Source of the DNA: an uncultured bacterium
GTDB taxonomy: Bacteria; Pseudomonadota; Gammaproteobacteria; Burkholderiales; Burkholderiaceae_E
Reading direction: 5' to 3'
Assembly: GCA_903864485.1 (NCBI GenBank)
Contig: CAIPGD010000122.1
Coordinates: forward strand, 1 to 38,035
Length of the DNA stretch: 38,035 nt
A program made the translations under genes and the position numbers. Shown here in pieces: positions 8,134-16,659 of the stretch (the stretch's first letter is position 1; each line of letters begins with the position of its first letter). The notes beneath the pieces were generated by a model. The model was not told where the DNA came from and made no database searches. It saw only the letters and a program-made list of their open reading frames with translations.

Positions 8134-10188
8134 TCATTCCATGTATCTTGGCGTGCTGATCTTCCAGCCACGCCGCCTGGGGGCGGTGATGCGCCCAGCC
8201 TCAGGCGCTGTCGATTTCTCGGGCTCGGCGCTCTGCGTGATGGCCGCCGTTTCCACGCCGGCCTGCTTTTCCAGCTGCCGCCACATGCGTTCGTCGAACC
8301 GATCGGCCCCAAGGATCCAGGCCGCGGCACGGGCATAGACCCGGGTATCGAGGGCCTCGTTGCGCTCGCGCATCTTCTGCCATTCCTGCCGGGAATAGCC
8401 GCGCCGGTCGCGGATGGTGACCAGCTGCTCGGCCACCAGTTGCTTGATCCATTCGCTGTCCGCCCAGTCGGGCAGGTGAATGCTGCCGGCGGGATGCGCC
8501 ACACCTTGTGCGCGATCCTCGTCCGACGGTCGCTCCAGTCGCAGATACCGATAGGTCTCGGCCTTGAAGGTGGCTGTGGCCACACTCCAGAGCCGGGCCC
8601 CGCGCTTGAGTTTGCGCCCATTCACCGTGGCATCGACGAAGGTTGGCCCCGAAACTGGCGTGGCGCGGTTGAACCCTTCCAAACCCTTCACGGGTGCGAC
8701 TTGCGTTATCCCCTGCGCCCGCGCCCAGGCATAAACCGCTGCCGTCTCATAGCCCGTGTCGACCGCGAGCTTCGCCAGCGTCATGATCGCGCCGTGTTCA
8801 TGCGCCCAAGTCTGGCTTAGCAGAGCCGTCAACCTGTCCCAACAGGCCGGATCGTCCGGCCCACCCAGGATCACAATGTGATCGACAAGCCAACTTTCCA
8901 AGCCCCGCCCCCAGGCCCAGACATCGACCTCGATCCGGTCCTTTTGCACATCGGCCCCCGCCGTGAGGAACAGACCGCCTGCGGGGACCTGTGCGCGGAA
9001 CGTCTCACGCCGATCTGCCAGCCGCTGCCATTCGGGTGCGTCGCCGCTTTCAACCCAGGTCTCGCCCAAGAGTGTGTTGCGCGCCGCCCGCAACATCTCC
9101 TCTGAGCCTTGGGCTGCCAGCCAATCCCGCGCGATTTGCTCCCAGCTTTTCCAGCCAATCGGTGAGTAGAGTGCTGAGAGGTGGAACCCGATCGCATTCG
9201 GATCGGCGCTGATCGCCGTTACACGCCATTCCCCCTGCGCGAGCATCTGCGTCTTGTGATGCTCTGCGATGGGGCGCTCGCAGCCTGCGCAGTGATAGGC
9301 TGCTGTTTCGGGTTGCCCCTTCGCCCAGCGTAGGCGCTCGAACTGCAGCCATTGGTGATGACCACAATGCGGGCAGGGCACGAAGTAGCGCCGCTGGTCA
9401 CTGGCCTCGAACTCGCGCTCGATCCGGCTTAGCCCCCGGATGGTCGGTGTCGAGACCATGAACACCTTGCGGCGATGCGCGAAAGTGGTGGTGCGTGCCT
9501 CTGCCAGCGTGACCGGATCGCCTTCCTCGTCCGCTGAAGCTGGATAAGCGTCCACTTCGTCGAGAAACACATATCGCGCAGGCATCGACCGCAGGCCGGT
9601 CGCAGAATTGGCTCCCGTCAGAACCAGGATGCCGCCCGGAAATTCCTTGGACAGCATCGAATTGCCGGCGTCGCGCGAGCGGGCAGGTTGCACGCGCTCT
9701 TTCAGCGCCGGGCTATCCTCAATCAGGGGATCGATCCTGCCCCGCGAAGTCCGCTTGGCCATTTCCACCGTCGGCAGAACTGCCAGCATCGGACCGGGTG
9801 CGTGATGGATGACAAAGCCGATCCAGTTGTTGCCCGCCTCTGTCGCGCCAACCTGTGCGGCCTTCATGAACGAGATGCGCTGCGCTGGGTGGCTTGGCGA
9901 GAGCGCATCCATGACGCCGCGCAGGTAAGGTGTTCGGGCCGTGCGATATTGCCCGGGCTCAGCACTGGCCCGCGACGAAAGCTTGCGGTGCTTGTCCGCC
10001 CATTCCGACACAGTTAGATCCGGATCAGGCCGCATCCCCTGACGCCAGATGCGCAGGATGTCTTGCGCACCCTCGAAGCCGAGGTCGAGGCCTTCGGTTA
10101 AGTCACCCCCACTTAGGCTGTAATCATCGTCTCGCTCATCCAAGCGAGACCCTGAGATCGGCCAAGGCGTCGAGCTGCTGTCTGACAT
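8134..10188 (-). CDS. phage terminase large subunit (GpA family)
   Basis: 684 aa; PAQRISFMKAAQVGATEAGNNWIGF; VFLDEVDAYP; CPHCGHHQWLQFERLRW. Confidence 0.93.
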   Translation of the reverse strand: MSDSSSTPWPISGSRLDERDDDYSLSGGDLTEGLDLGFEGAQDILRIWRQGMRPDPDLTVSEWADKHRKLSSRASAEPGQYRTARTPYLRGVMDALSPSHPAQRISFMKAAQVGATEAGNNWIGFVIHHAPGPMLAVLPTVEMAKRTSRGRIDPLIEDSPALKERVQPARSRDAGNSMLSKEFPGGILVLTGANSATGLRSMPARYVFLDEVDAYPASADEEGDPVTLAEARTTTFAHRRKVFMVSTPTIRGLSRIEREFEASDQRRYFVPCPHCGHHQWLQFERLRWAKGQPETAAYHCAGCERPIAEHHKTQMLAQGEWRVTAISADPNAIGFHLSALYSPIGWKSWEQIARDWLAAQGSEEMLRAARNTLLGETWVESGDAPEWQRLADRRETFRAQVPAGGLFLTAGADVQKDRIEVDVWAWGRGLESWLVDHIVILGGPDDPACWDRLTALLSQTWAHEHGAIMTLAKLAVDTGYETAAVYAWARAQGITQVAPVKGLEGFNRATPVSGPTFVDATVNGRKLKRGARLWSVATATFKAETYRYLRLERPSDEDRAQGVAHPAGSIHLPDWADSEWIKQLVAEQLVTIRDRRGYSRQEWQKMRERNEALDTRVYARAAAWILGADRFDERMWRQLEKQAGVETAAITQSAEPEKSTAPEAGRITAPRRRGWKISTPRYME

Positions 10189-10690
10189 GGGCTTCCAGCA
10201 CCCTTTGCAGGATCGCAGTCTCGATCGTCACCGCCGCACCGGATGCCTTCTCCATTTCTGCGGATAACTGGGCCGCCATGAGGGCCGCCACGCGGGTGGG
10301 CCAGGTGACCCAGACGTCACGCTCTTGGCGCGCGAGGCGAAACACGAGCGTCTCGGTGCGGGCGCGATCTACCAGCACTCCCTTCTTCTTCTGGATCGAC
10401 AGCTGCCGTTCCTGCGCCTGATAGACTGTGAGCGCTGTGCGCGCTTTAAGGTAGGAGGTGCTTTCGCCGGTTCCGGAGACGGTTGGCCCCTCTTGGGCCG
10501 CACCGAACCCGCCTCTTGAGCGCATCTGCTGATCTGGATCCGTCGCAGCGTTTCGGCGCGCATCGGATGCGACCGCGTTGATCGACCCATCGGCAAACAG
10601 CACCAGCCGGCCGTTGTTGCGTGCTTTTTGCACGGCCCCGCGCGAGAGGCCCGCGTGGATGGCATAGGCGCGTTCGGACATACCTTCCAT
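10136..10690 (-). CDS. terminase small subunit-like protein
   Basis: 184 aa with N-terminal HTH (AYAIHAGLSRGAVQKARNNGRLVLFADGSIN), directly upstream of TerL. Confidence 0.7.
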   Translation of the reverse strand: MEGMSERAYAIHAGLSRGAVQKARNNGRLVLFADGSINAVASDARRNAATDPDQQMRSRGGFGAAQEGPTVSGTGESTSYLKARTALTVYQAQERQLSIQKKKGVLVDRARTETLVFRLARQERDVWVTWPTRVAALMAAQLSAEMEKASGAAVTIETAILQRVLEAHVRQQLDALADLRVSLG

Positions 10691-10829
10691 GTGGCTTAGC
10701 CTGTCATCAACATATTGGTAATAAACACAAATATGAATTTATTGAGTTGATTACACTCCGCGGTAGAGCGATTCTTGGGTCCAAGAAACGGGTGCTTCGC
10801 ACCCCCTCAGCCTAGGATTGGAGACCACC

Positions 10830-11048
10830 ATGCGCGCGCAAGAAAAGATGGGTCACAGCTTGATGAGCGATGGCTGGCAGAACCACACCAGCCCCGCGCA
10901 AGAGCGGGTGAACTGGGTGATGCAAGAGGTGATGTCTGGCCGCATGAGCCACGACCGCGGGAGGGTCGAGATGGCCCGCGCCCACGAGATGATGCGCGAA
11001 GAGACCCGCGCCAGAACCACCCACCCCGAGCACAGTTGGGAGGCGTGA
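10830..11048 (+). CDS. small hypothetical protein
   Basis: 72 aa from the internal ATG at 10830 of the 10818-11048 frame; first of a collinear plus-strand gene set. Confidence 0.45.
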   Translation: MRAQEKMGHSLMSDGWQNHTSPAQERVNWVMQEVMSGRMSHDRGRVEMARAHEMMREETRARTTHPEHSWEA

Positions 11049-11050
11049 AG

Positions 11051-11335
11051 ATGAGCACGCGCGCCCAGATCGCTATTCAGACCGGACCGGAGCAATGGGC
11101 ACATGTCTATGTCCATTACGACGGTTACCCGTCGTACATGCTGCCCGCGCTGGCGCCGTGGGCGCCCGAGGACATCCTCGCCGCCCGCGAAATCCGGCAG
11201 GTCCGGGCTGACGTGCTCGACTGCTTCGATCCGCCCCGAGCGCCTCGCACCCTGCCGTGCCCAACTTGCGAACTGTCCCATCTCTACGTCTGGCAGGATT
11301 GCAAATGGGTCCATGCAACGGCTTCGGGCGGTTGA
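11051..11335 (+). CDS. conserved hypothetical protein
   Basis: 94 aa MSTRAQIAIQTGPEQWAHVYVHYDGYPSYMLPAL; start reassigned to ATG 11051. Confidence 0.6.
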   Translation: MSTRAQIAIQTGPEQWAHVYVHYDGYPSYMLPALAPWAPEDILAAREIRQVRADVLDCFDPPRAPRTLPCPTCELSHLYVWQDCKWVHATASGG

Positions 11336-11437
11336 TGATAAAGCAATGATATTGCTCATATTTTACTACGATAATCGGCGCTGCAGAGTGAATGTCATCG
11401 CACCAAAACGATGCAACTCACCTGAAAGGCCCAAGCC

Positions 11438-11785
11438 ATGACCAACCCGACGGCCACCCTGATCGCCGATTTCCGCACCGCCGCTGAAGAGATCGAAGCC
11501 CGCCTCACGCCCAGCGCTTGCGCCACGATCGCCTCGCACAACTGGATCGTCATCGACGACTTCGGACCCCTGACCTTCACGCTTGCGCCTGAAGGCACGA
11601 AACACCGCGCCACCTGCACGGGCCATGGCCGCGCGCATGAGGTGAACCGCTTCACGAAAGCAGATGCCGAGCACCTCGCCCGCGCCTGCAACGCCCGCGC
11701 TGCCTTCTGGGCAGACGCCGCGCGCGACGAGGCCGCCACGCTCCGCCGTCACATAGCCACGCTCGAAGCTCTCAGCGCCGCCTGA
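11438..11785 (+). CDS. hypothetical phage protein
   Basis: 115-aa ORF in collinear set with plausible start. Confidence 0.5.
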   Translation: MTNPTATLIADFRTAAEEIEARLTPSACATIASHNWIVIDDFGPLTFTLAPEGTKHRATCTGHGRAHEVNRFTKADAEHLARACNARAAFWADAARDEAATLRRHIATLEALSAA

Positions 11786-11840
11786 GCCCCAACCGGCGGG
11801 GCCGAGCGCCCCGCCCGCGCCCATCACGAGGATCCCGACC

Positions 11841-12242
11841 ATGACCACGCACGCCATCCTGCCCAGCCGCAACGAGGATTACGGCTTCTTCCGCAGCCTG
11901 ACTGTCTGCCCAGAGCGCGACCGCCGCAGCGCGCAGGTCTGGACACTCGCCTCGCGCATGATCGCAGAATCCATGCACGCTGACAGCGAAGACGAGATGA
12001 TCGGTATCCGCGACTTCCTCGACAGCAACATGGGCCGCCACTTCGCCGACGATGTCGTCGGCAACATGACCGGCTGCAACATCGGGCTCGAGGCGGCGGT
12101 CAACTCCGCGATCCGCCGCTGGCAGGACTGGCGCATTGACCGCAAGACCGAGCGCGAGCACGGCATCCCCGCGGGGCTGCCGTACCTGACCGGCTGGGTG
12201 CAGCATTTTGCGGTGACGGCCGCGATGGCTGAGAGCGACTGA
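11841..12242 (+). CDS. hypothetical phage protein
   Basis: 133-aa ORF in collinear set. Confidence 0.55.
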   Translation: MTTHAILPSRNEDYGFFRSLTVCPERDRRSAQVWTLASRMIAESMHADSEDEMIGIRDFLDSNMGRHFADDVVGNMTGCNIGLEAAVNSAIRRWQDWRIDRKTEREHGIPAGLPYLTGWVQHFAVTAAMAESD

Positions 12243-12279
12243 CCCATCCCCGACATTCCCATCACGACAGGAGGCCCAG

Positions 12280-12852
12280 ATGCCAAAGCTCACCGATACG
12301 CAGTCCATCATCCTCAGCCGCGCCGCCACCCGCCCCTACAATATTGCGATGCCGCTACCCGAAGGATTGGCTGGTGCCGCCGCGAAGATGGTGGTGGCCA
12401 AAATGATCGAACGCGGCTGGCTCGAAGAGGTCGAGGCCAACCTGCGCAAGAGTGAGCCGCTCTGGCGCGAGACCGGTGACGGTCATGGCACCACGCTGAT
12501 TGCCACCGAGGCCGGACTTGCAGCGGTCGGCATTGAACCGGTTGTAGCAAGTGCGGTGGCCAATTTGCGCAAGGCGGCGCAGGCTGTGGCACTGAAAGGT
12601 GCGCCTGAAGTACCCGTTGACCCTTCACCCAAAAGCACAGTCATCCGTACCGGCACCAAGCAGGCGCAGATCATTGCACTTTTGCAAAGGCCCGAAGGCG
12701 CATCCATCGGCGAGATCGTCGCCTTGACGGGCTGGGCACAACACAGCGCGCGCGGGATGATTTCTGCTGGGTTGAAGAAAAAACTGGGTCTACCCATCGC
12801 TTCAAGAAAGGTTGATGGGCGCGGGACAGTCTACAGGTTGGACGCGGCATGA
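12280..12852 (+). CDS. DUF3489 domain-containing protein
   Basis: C-terminal TKQAQIIALLQRPEGASIGEIVALTGWAQHSARGMISAGLKKKLGLPIASRKVDGRGTVYRL matches DUF3489. Confidence 0.85.
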   Translation: MPKLTDTQSIILSRAATRPYNIAMPLPEGLAGAAAKMVVAKMIERGWLEEVEANLRKSEPLWRETGDGHGTTLIATEAGLAAVGIEPVVASAVANLRKAAQAVALKGAPEVPVDPSPKSTVIRTGTKQAQIIALLQRPEGASIGEIVALTGWAQHSARGMISAGLKKKLGLPIASRKVDGRGTVYRLDAA

Positions 12853-12860
12853 CCCCGTGC

Positions 12861-13070
12861 TCATAGCCAATAGTCAAAAAACCTGCGCAGTGCATAGCTG
12901 CGCAGCAAAGACAGGCCGGTGAAGACCGCGCTTATCGCGAGGTTATCGCTGAGGCTGACTTTGAGCCCGAACCATGGGAACACGATCCCCTGCGTCGCGA
13001 CTGCAATTAAATAGCCCAATGTGACGTTGGCGCCGGCCTCTATCAGGGAAATTTTGCGCAACTGGGTCAT
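12861..13070 (-). CDS. DUF7220-like small membrane protein
   Basis: 69 aa, LRKISLIEAGANVTLGYLIAVATQ...RRFFDYWL; ATGA overlap with the methylase. Confidence 0.65.
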   Translation of the reverse strand: MTQLRKISLIEAGANVTLGYLIAVATQGIVFPWFGLKVSLSDNLAISAVFTGLSLLRSYALRRFFDYWL

Positions 13071-14329
13071 GCTGCCAGCCTCTTTACTTTCAAAGCTTCG
13101 AAGCTCTCTCCGGTTTCTGCCAACACAGCCTCTTTGCCCGTGAACGACTGCCAGCGCTCGATGGCGACGTCGACATAGACCGGGTTCAGTTCGATCCCGA
13201 AGCAGACACGGCCCGTCGTCTCGGCGGCAATCAGGGTGGTGCCAGATCCCATGAAAGGCTCATAGATCGCTTGGCCGGGGCTGGAATTGTTCAGGATGGG
13301 TCGGCGCATGCATTCCACCGGCTTTTGCGTACCATGCACGGTGGTCGCGTCCTGATCCTTGCTTGCGATCTGCCAGAGCGTTGTCTGCTTGCGGTCGCCC
13401 GCCCAGTGCCCCTTGCCCTTGGCGCGGACTGCATACCAGCAGGGCTCATGCTGCCAGTGATAGTCTCCTCGGCTTAAAACCAGCCGGTCCTTGGCCCAGA
13501 TGATCTGCGACCGGATAGCGAAGCCCGCCGCCGTCAAGCTCTCTGCGACCGTGGCCGCATGCAGTGCGCCGTGCCAGATATAGGCGACATCGCCAGGAAA
13601 GAGCGACCAGGCCTCGCGCCAGTCTGCGCGGTCGTCATTCAGCACCTTGCCGGTGCGTTTGGTCTTGGCCGCACCTGCCTGATTGCGCCAAGACGGATCG
13701 TATTCCACACCGTAAGGTGGGTCGGTCACCATCAATAACGGGCGAACATCACCCAACACCTTTCCGACTGTGTCGGCTGCTGTGCTATCGCCGCAGACAA
13801 GCCGGTGTTGCCCGAGGTGCCAAAGATCGCCAGGTTCCGACACCGGCGTAACCGGAGGTTCTGGAACATCGTTCTCTCCTTCGACCGGACCTTCATCGCC
13901 CAGCGCCTCGGGATCTCGAAGAAGAGCGTCGAGGTCGTCGTCGGAGAAGCCAAGCAAACCAAGGTCGAAATCTTCCGCCAGCAATCCCGCGATCTCGTTG
14001 CGAAGCATCGCCTCGTCCCATTCGCCCAATTCCGTCAATTTGTTGTCGGCGATCCGATAGGCGCGGCGTTCGGCTTCGTCGAGGTGGCTCAGCCGGATCA
14101 CCGGCACCTCGGTCAGGCCCAGCAGGGTGGCAGCCAGCACCCGACCATGGCCGGAAATCAGCTCGCCATCGTCTGCCACCATGCACGGCACGGTCCAGCC
14201 AAACTTGGCCATGCTGGCAGCGATCTTCGCCACCTGATCATCGCCGTGCATCTTGGCATTGCCGGCATAGGGGCGCAGCCGTGCAATCGGCCAGATCTCG
14301 ATCTGGCTCGGCGCGAAGACGAGGTCCAT
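13067..14329 (-). CDS. ParB-like nuclease domain fused to DNA methylase
   Basis: ELISGHGRVLAATLLG (ParB) and VTDPPYGVEYDPSW (DPPY) plus YEPFMGSGTTLIAAE; start taken at MDLVFAPSQIEIWPI. Confidence 0.9.
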   Translation of the reverse strand: MDLVFAPSQIEIWPIARLRPYAGNAKMHGDDQVAKIAASMAKFGWTVPCMVADDGELISGHGRVLAATLLGLTEVPVIRLSHLDEAERRAYRIADNKLTELGEWDEAMLRNEIAGLLAEDFDLGLLGFSDDDLDALLRDPEALGDEGPVEGENDVPEPPVTPVSEPGDLWHLGQHRLVCGDSTAADTVGKVLGDVRPLLMVTDPPYGVEYDPSWRNQAGAAKTKRTGKVLNDDRADWREAWSLFPGDVAYIWHGALHAATVAESLTAAGFAIRSQIIWAKDRLVLSRGDYHWQHEPCWYAVRAKGKGHWAGDRKQTTLWQIASKDQDATTVHGTQKPVECMRRPILNNSSPGQAIYEPFMGSGTTLIAAETTGRVCFGIELNPVYVDVAIERWQSFTGKEAVLAETGESFEALKVKRLAA

Positions 14330-14355
14330 GGGGCTGTTCTCAGGTTTTTGGGGAG

Positions 14356-14394
14356 ACAAAACAAAAGCGCCCACGAGGTCTAACCTCTGGGCGC
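14356..14394 (-). terminator. intrinsic terminator downstream of the DISARM operon
   Basis: Minus strand GCGCCCAGAGGT-TAG-ACCTCGTGGGCGC followed by TTTTGTTTTGT. Confidence 0.7.
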
Positions 14395-14805
14395 AATTCT
14401 TCTATGATCAAGGGGTACGTCAACGGGGGCAGCTTTGTCAAATGAAAAATGCGCGCGGATTCAAAGGCTTTGCTGGTGGTGGCTTCTGCTGGCTTGCTTT
14501 GGCTCAGGTGGCTTGCGCACATTGGATCCGCTGGATTCCGCAAAAGAATCCAGCACGCCGAGATCGTGGTTCCGCAAGCCATTGATAATGAGTCGCTTTT
14601 CCCGAGATCGCCGGGCAGGTGGCTTCCGCCTGGATTCCCCGGTGAAAAAGCCATTCGCTAGCGAAATGCCGCACTGAGCCCCCCCGTATACGACTGGGGT
14701 CGGGGAGGAACCATACCAGGGGGGCAGGAGCACGAGGGTCCGAAAGAGTTTTCTCCCCGAGTGCGCAGTTTCGAAGATGCGCGGAGGCGTGCAATCACAG
14801 GCTCA

Positions 14806-16650
14806 TTACAGGCGGTCGATCAAATCTGACAGTAACAATCGATCCAACAACATGTTCCGCATTTCGCAGCTTGTCTCTGGGACGAGAACGCAGGCGTTGC
14901 ACGCCGCGCCGTTTACCAATGATCCATCGAAATGGGCCTGAGGTCCGCTCTCAGAACAGATCGGGTCGTTCGAGCAAACCTGCATCTTTTCAATCGCCGA
15001 TCTCAATAATCCGACGATCTTTGGTGCCATGGCGACCAGACCGCCGAGCGATCCCTGTGCCCCAGACGACGAGGTGTAGATCAGGATGCCAAGGCGTCCG
15101 ATTGTGTTCTGGGCTGTGTCCAACGGAAGCGCATAGACTCGTTCCTTTATTGACGTTGCTGGATACCCGCACTGCAAAGCGATTTCAGACATCAGACCGT
15201 GCGAAAGTGAATGCAGAAAGGTATAGGCCCCGCCGGGGAACGTCGGAGAGTTCTTAAACTTGCCAGCCCAGTCGTGATAGGCTTCACGCAGCGCAGTTAT
15301 CCGTGACCTATTGAATTCTGACTGCACAATTTTCTCGACCATTGCGGCGTCGAACTGCAGAAAGATTCCTTCGCCGTTCTGCTCAATTGCGGGCAGCCAA
15401 TCTGCGTCCCCAAGGCTTGCCCCTTCGACCGCCAGCAGAACTTCTTCCAAGCTGCCGTCGGATGCGACGGGCGCCGGCTCCAGCCGAGTGAACCCGTACA
15501 GGCATGTCACCTCTGTCAGGCGCTTGACCGCCACAGCGCGAGTAAGCAGCCGTTCAAGGGTGTCGCCAGTTTTCCATTCATGTTCGTGCAGCGTGGTTGC
15601 GTGAAGCCTTGAGTCGATGGAATTTGTGCCGATGGTCTGTTTGCCAGACGCCAAGATGTCAAATTCTGCAATCTTTGGAGAACTTGATGTCGGGGTGTCA
15701 GGGTTCGCCGTATTTTTCATCTCTTGAATTCTGGAAAATAAAAGATGGGGATCGAACTTGCCAAGCGCGCTTGAAAGCGCGGGACTAAAGCTAAGGACGC
15801 CTATCAGTTGGTCGACGTTCGCAAGGGCTGACAAGCTGGCAAGGTTCGCCTTAATGATATCTCCAATCGGATCTGCCCCGATTGGCATCGAAATGACATT
15901 CGCCACTTGGGGAAAGTACGCGTTGGTCGCACCGCGCACCAAGAGCTTTAAATTCTCGGTGCAACCGTTTGGATCCACCGATGTATCGCCGAGCCATGGT
16001 TGATGCCCATTGCAACCCCCAAGAATACCTTCGGCAAAAAGGTATTCGAATTCAACCCGTGCACCACAATCACACTCAATGGACAGATCCTTTGGATCTG
16101 CGCTCGTTCCGCGATCCAAGAACCACATCGCCGACCGACAGCCAGTCTGCCCTTGCCCGCGATGGACAAGACCGCGCCAGTTGATGTCCTGCATATGACC
16201 CTTCTTGCATGCGGCAACAAAACGCATCGGCGTGGCGCTTACGGTCTTGGTTCCGTCGTTGAATTTGCCGGTTGCCCATTCAAGTTCCTTCCACTGGACC
16301 ATTCGGCGTCGCGATCCCCCGGTTGATGGAGCAGTGCCAGAGTCGGGGTCGCAAACAAACCACAGCGGAAAAACCAATGCGGGGACATCACGCTTCATTT
16401 TGTCGGCATCGTTCGTGGCGTAAGGCGGTTGACGCAGCGTGAGCCTGACTCCCTCTGCAAGCCTGCCGCTTTGTGTCAGGCTTCTTTCAAGCATCTCCTG
16501 GAGCCGTGGTTCAATAATGATCCTCGGTTCAATCTGTTGTCGCCACAAAGGTAGGCCGCCCACGATGATCGAACGCGAGGGAAGGTCGATCATTGCCCCT
16601 GGACCAAAGCCCATGATCATCTGACTCAGGCGAATTTCATTGTCGCTCAT
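14806..16650 (-). CDS. drmB: DISARM DrmB, DUF1998 protein
   Basis: 614 aa; MSDNEIRLSQMIMGFGPGAMIDLPSRSIIVGGLPLW N-terminus; DUF1998-like C-terminus with Cys cluster (ACNACVLVPETSCEMRN). Confidence 0.9.
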   Translation of the reverse strand: MSDNEIRLSQMIMGFGPGAMIDLPSRSIIVGGLPLWRQQIEPRIIIEPRLQEMLERSLTQSGRLAEGVRLTLRQPPYATNDADKMKRDVPALVFPLWFVCDPDSGTAPSTGGSRRRMVQWKELEWATGKFNDGTKTVSATPMRFVAACKKGHMQDINWRGLVHRGQGQTGCRSAMWFLDRGTSADPKDLSIECDCGARVEFEYLFAEGILGGCNGHQPWLGDTSVDPNGCTENLKLLVRGATNAYFPQVANVISMPIGADPIGDIIKANLASLSALANVDQLIGVLSFSPALSSALGKFDPHLLFSRIQEMKNTANPDTPTSSSPKIAEFDILASGKQTIGTNSIDSRLHATTLHEHEWKTGDTLERLLTRAVAVKRLTEVTCLYGFTRLEPAPVASDGSLEEVLLAVEGASLGDADWLPAIEQNGEGIFLQFDAAMVEKIVQSEFNRSRITALREAYHDWAGKFKNSPTFPGGAYTFLHSLSHGLMSEIALQCGYPATSIKERVYALPLDTAQNTIGRLGILIYTSSSGAQGSLGGLVAMAPKIVGLLRSAIEKMQVCSNDPICSESGPQAHFDGSLVNGAACNACVLVPETSCEMRNMLLDRLLLSDLIDRL

Positions 16651-16659
16651 TCTTTTTCC

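Noticed and set aside
14531-14553. CTGGATTC-N7-GAATCCAG read as a tRNA anticodon arm
   Set aside because: No D-arm, T-arm or acceptor stem around it, and loop position 37 is wrong on the minus strand
14461-14733. 90-aa minus-strand ORF as a possible drmC remnant
   Set aside because: No PLD HxK-type motif or other similarity visible; too short and low complexity to call
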